64,000 nucleotides of DNA from Chrysogorgia sp. JL179-B06 (lineage: Eukaryota > Cnidaria > Anthozoa > Scleralcyonacea > Chrysogorgiidae), in assembly GCA_035772405.1 (NCBI GenBank), contig JAYKKM010000258.1, positions 62,001 through 126,000 on the forward strand, given 5' to 3'. Under the pieces are notes generated by a model, which saw nothing but the letters and a program-made list of their open reading frames with translations, was not told the origin of the DNA and made no database searches. Positions 55,101 to 58,100 of the stretch are shown here, piece by piece. How positions within the stretch are numbered: the first letter of the stretch is position 1; each line of letters opens with the position of its first letter. The translations under genes were made by a program, and so were the position numbers.

Positions 55101-58100
55101 ATGCTTACAATTGCACTCGCCGATCGCGGTAGACCTACACAAAACGATGACGTGCGATTTCGGAACGGGTTGGTCCACGATCTCAATGAGACTATAATGA
55201 ATGCCAACTTTACTTATAACATTTACTATATTGCAAACCAATCTCTGGCTTAAAGGGATATGGCAATATAAATTTACTTTGTCTCATTTGAAAGAACTCG
55301 TGAAATGGTATAACAAGACCTTTTACAATTTTCCCTTATCGTTTTTGGTTTTCGAAATAATTTGACGAAAGACAGCGTGCTGTCCGCCATCTTGGAATTA
55401 TTTTCGATATGCATGTGACGTCATAAGTAGGGTAAAGTGAAATTTTTATCTTGCCAACCTTACGACATTATGAGCCAGAAACTCGATTATGTTGCACTGT
55501 TTCCATTTTCAATTGGCCCACAACATTTTAAAAAACCCTTTCGCGGAAATTCGGTCACCCATGGAGTAGTTTCATCAGGTTTACCCTGCTTGTGACGTCA
55601 CCAATTTCCTAGTTAATTAGGTCAAATATTACAACAAGATGGCGGATTGTAGACTGTCTTTTGTCATAATTATCTGAAATATTTCAAAAACCAAGAAAGA
55701 TACAGAAAAATTGTAAAAGGTCTTCTTATACCATTTTACGAGTTCTTTCAAATGAGACAAAGTTAATTTATATTGCCATATCCCTTTAAGAAAACTTATC
55801 TCCCACTTAAGAAAACTACCATATGCACTAGATCATCCAACAACAGCAGCACAGCTAAGTACGTTGTTCCATGATGCAAAACAACGACTTACCAGAGATT
55901 CTTTTGGTTAAGAACATTTAGAACTTGGAACACACTAGCTGAAAAGCTAGATTTAACCATGACCAATCTGAAGCTCTTTAAGTCTGTACGACTTAAAGTG
56001 CCACTACGATGAAAATTCAGCCCCGTCTTTTAGATTTTCTTTAGCATAGAATAGTATTTCAGGGTCGAAAGTGATCATTTTTTTTGAGCTCTGAAATCAC
56101 TATTATTTAGGCTGCCATTACTAAAAACGTGTTTGTTTGTGACGTCAGATTCTCAATGCTACGCCTGAATTTCAGTCGAGGTTACTTGTTTTTTTGTTTT
56201 CTTCGAGAAGTAGATGAAATGTTCAGCCTTTCAGACGAAGAATTTGAAAAAACGACCTTGATTTACTTGAAGAATTAGCCATGTGGAGTCTTCGCGTTGA
56301 GAATCTGACGTCACTTCGTTACGCTGGTCAGGAACATTAACGATTAATGGCGGACATAACAACTCCAGATTCGGAGTCAGAAAAATAATACTTGCCATCG
56401 TCGAATCGCAAAACGGTTTCGACCGAGTAATATTTAGAGGCTCTGCTTTATAAATAGATAAACACCCACTATGAAGAACCTACATTTTTCCAAACCAGCC
56501 TGGAATAGGTTCTTATATATTTGATATCTAACAAAAAAATCAGGGTGTTAGGTTCTTATAAATTGGTTTGTAATTATATTACCATGCAAAAAACTGGAGA
56601 AAGACAACTCAATAAACCATAAAGCCACAGTTCAGTAACTGATAAACACTTATGTCAATGAGATGATATGGATGAAATTAACTAAAAATTGGAGAACAGC
56701 AGCTCTGGATATCAACTGAATATATCACCAATAACTGTGTGTACTGGCCAAAGTTCTCAGAGTGATCACTGAGATGTAAGATGTATGTCTGAAATATGTG
56801 TAGAAAACAGTAAGCATCTGCAAACTGAACAGGCTATAATTTATTGTGATCTGAAATACTGGATGTACCGAACTAGAATTTTGAGATCTACGTCATGTAA
56901 ATGCATTGTACATTATTGTATAAAAGATAAGGAACTGCAACCAGATGTTGGTGTCTTCCTCATTTGGGACTTTGCTAAGAACCTATTTCAAATATCAGGC
57001 TCAAACAGGTTCTTATTGAGAGGGGCACAACATCCCTAATTTCAGCCTGAGGTTCTTATAGGTGGAAGGTTCTTCATAGCGGGTGTTTACTGTATTGTCT
57101 TTTGTAAATATTATTGCAAAGGGCTCCAGTAATTGACCACAGTATTAGTACTTTGACTTATATATAACTTGATGGTTAATAAAATGAAAATAAAAAGAAA
57201 GTCCTGCTTTTTTATAGATTCAATATGAGGTCTGGCGGTGCCGATCACGGGGGGGACCAACGTGATCCTCGTCGTAATTCCTATCCACCTCCGGCAAATG
57301 TCACCGCTTACGGACACCAACAACGTCACATTTCACCAGGTCCTTGGCCGAGACAGCGGCCGTCGTATTACAGCAATACTCCCGGTGGTTACAACCCGTA
57401 TCAGCGAGACAATCAGCGAGATTATCAACGAGACAATCAACAGAGGCATGGGAATAATCAAAACCACAGTAATCAAAGTCACTTTGATCCTAGGAGAAGA
57501 TCAACTGGAGTGAGTAGTATACTATAGAGCATATAGAGTGAAATGATACTATAGATATAGTATATTTATAAGTAATAATACCATGACTTGAGGGAAATTA
57601 GCGATTAAATTGCCCGCCGCCGAGGGAAGATTTGTGAAAGTCCGAGGGCGAAGCCCGAGGACTTTTACAAATCTTCCCGAGGCGAAGGGCAATTTAATCG
57701 CTAATTTCCCGACAAGTCATGGTATCAGTTTGTAATATTATAATCGCCGAGGAAAACTCAGGGAAGTATGCTGAGATAAGTTTAGGTGTTTGATTTTGTA
57801 TGGTTCAGTGAAGTTGTTTACGAGTTTTATTACTATTGATTGAAGTAATTATACCTTTGGGAGATGCTTTGTGTTTGTGAGATATGCAAGTTCTACGACT
57901 ATCTATAATATTATATCTATAATAGATATGCAAGCGGGAAATTTAGTAAAAGAGAAAGGATTTCTTTGTCTACTAATTTTCCCCTGCATGGTTGATGAGG
58001 GAAAATTAGTAGACGAAGAAATCTTTTGTTTTCTACTAAATTTCCCCGGGAAATTTAGAAGACAAAGGCGTATGCATGGGTAATGAGGAAAATACGAGGT

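Noticed and set aside
57238..57513. 91-codon + strand frame overlapping exon 35
   Set aside because: A +1 shadow of the XRN2 C-terminal tail; the tail frame links correctly to exons 34 and 36, this one does not.
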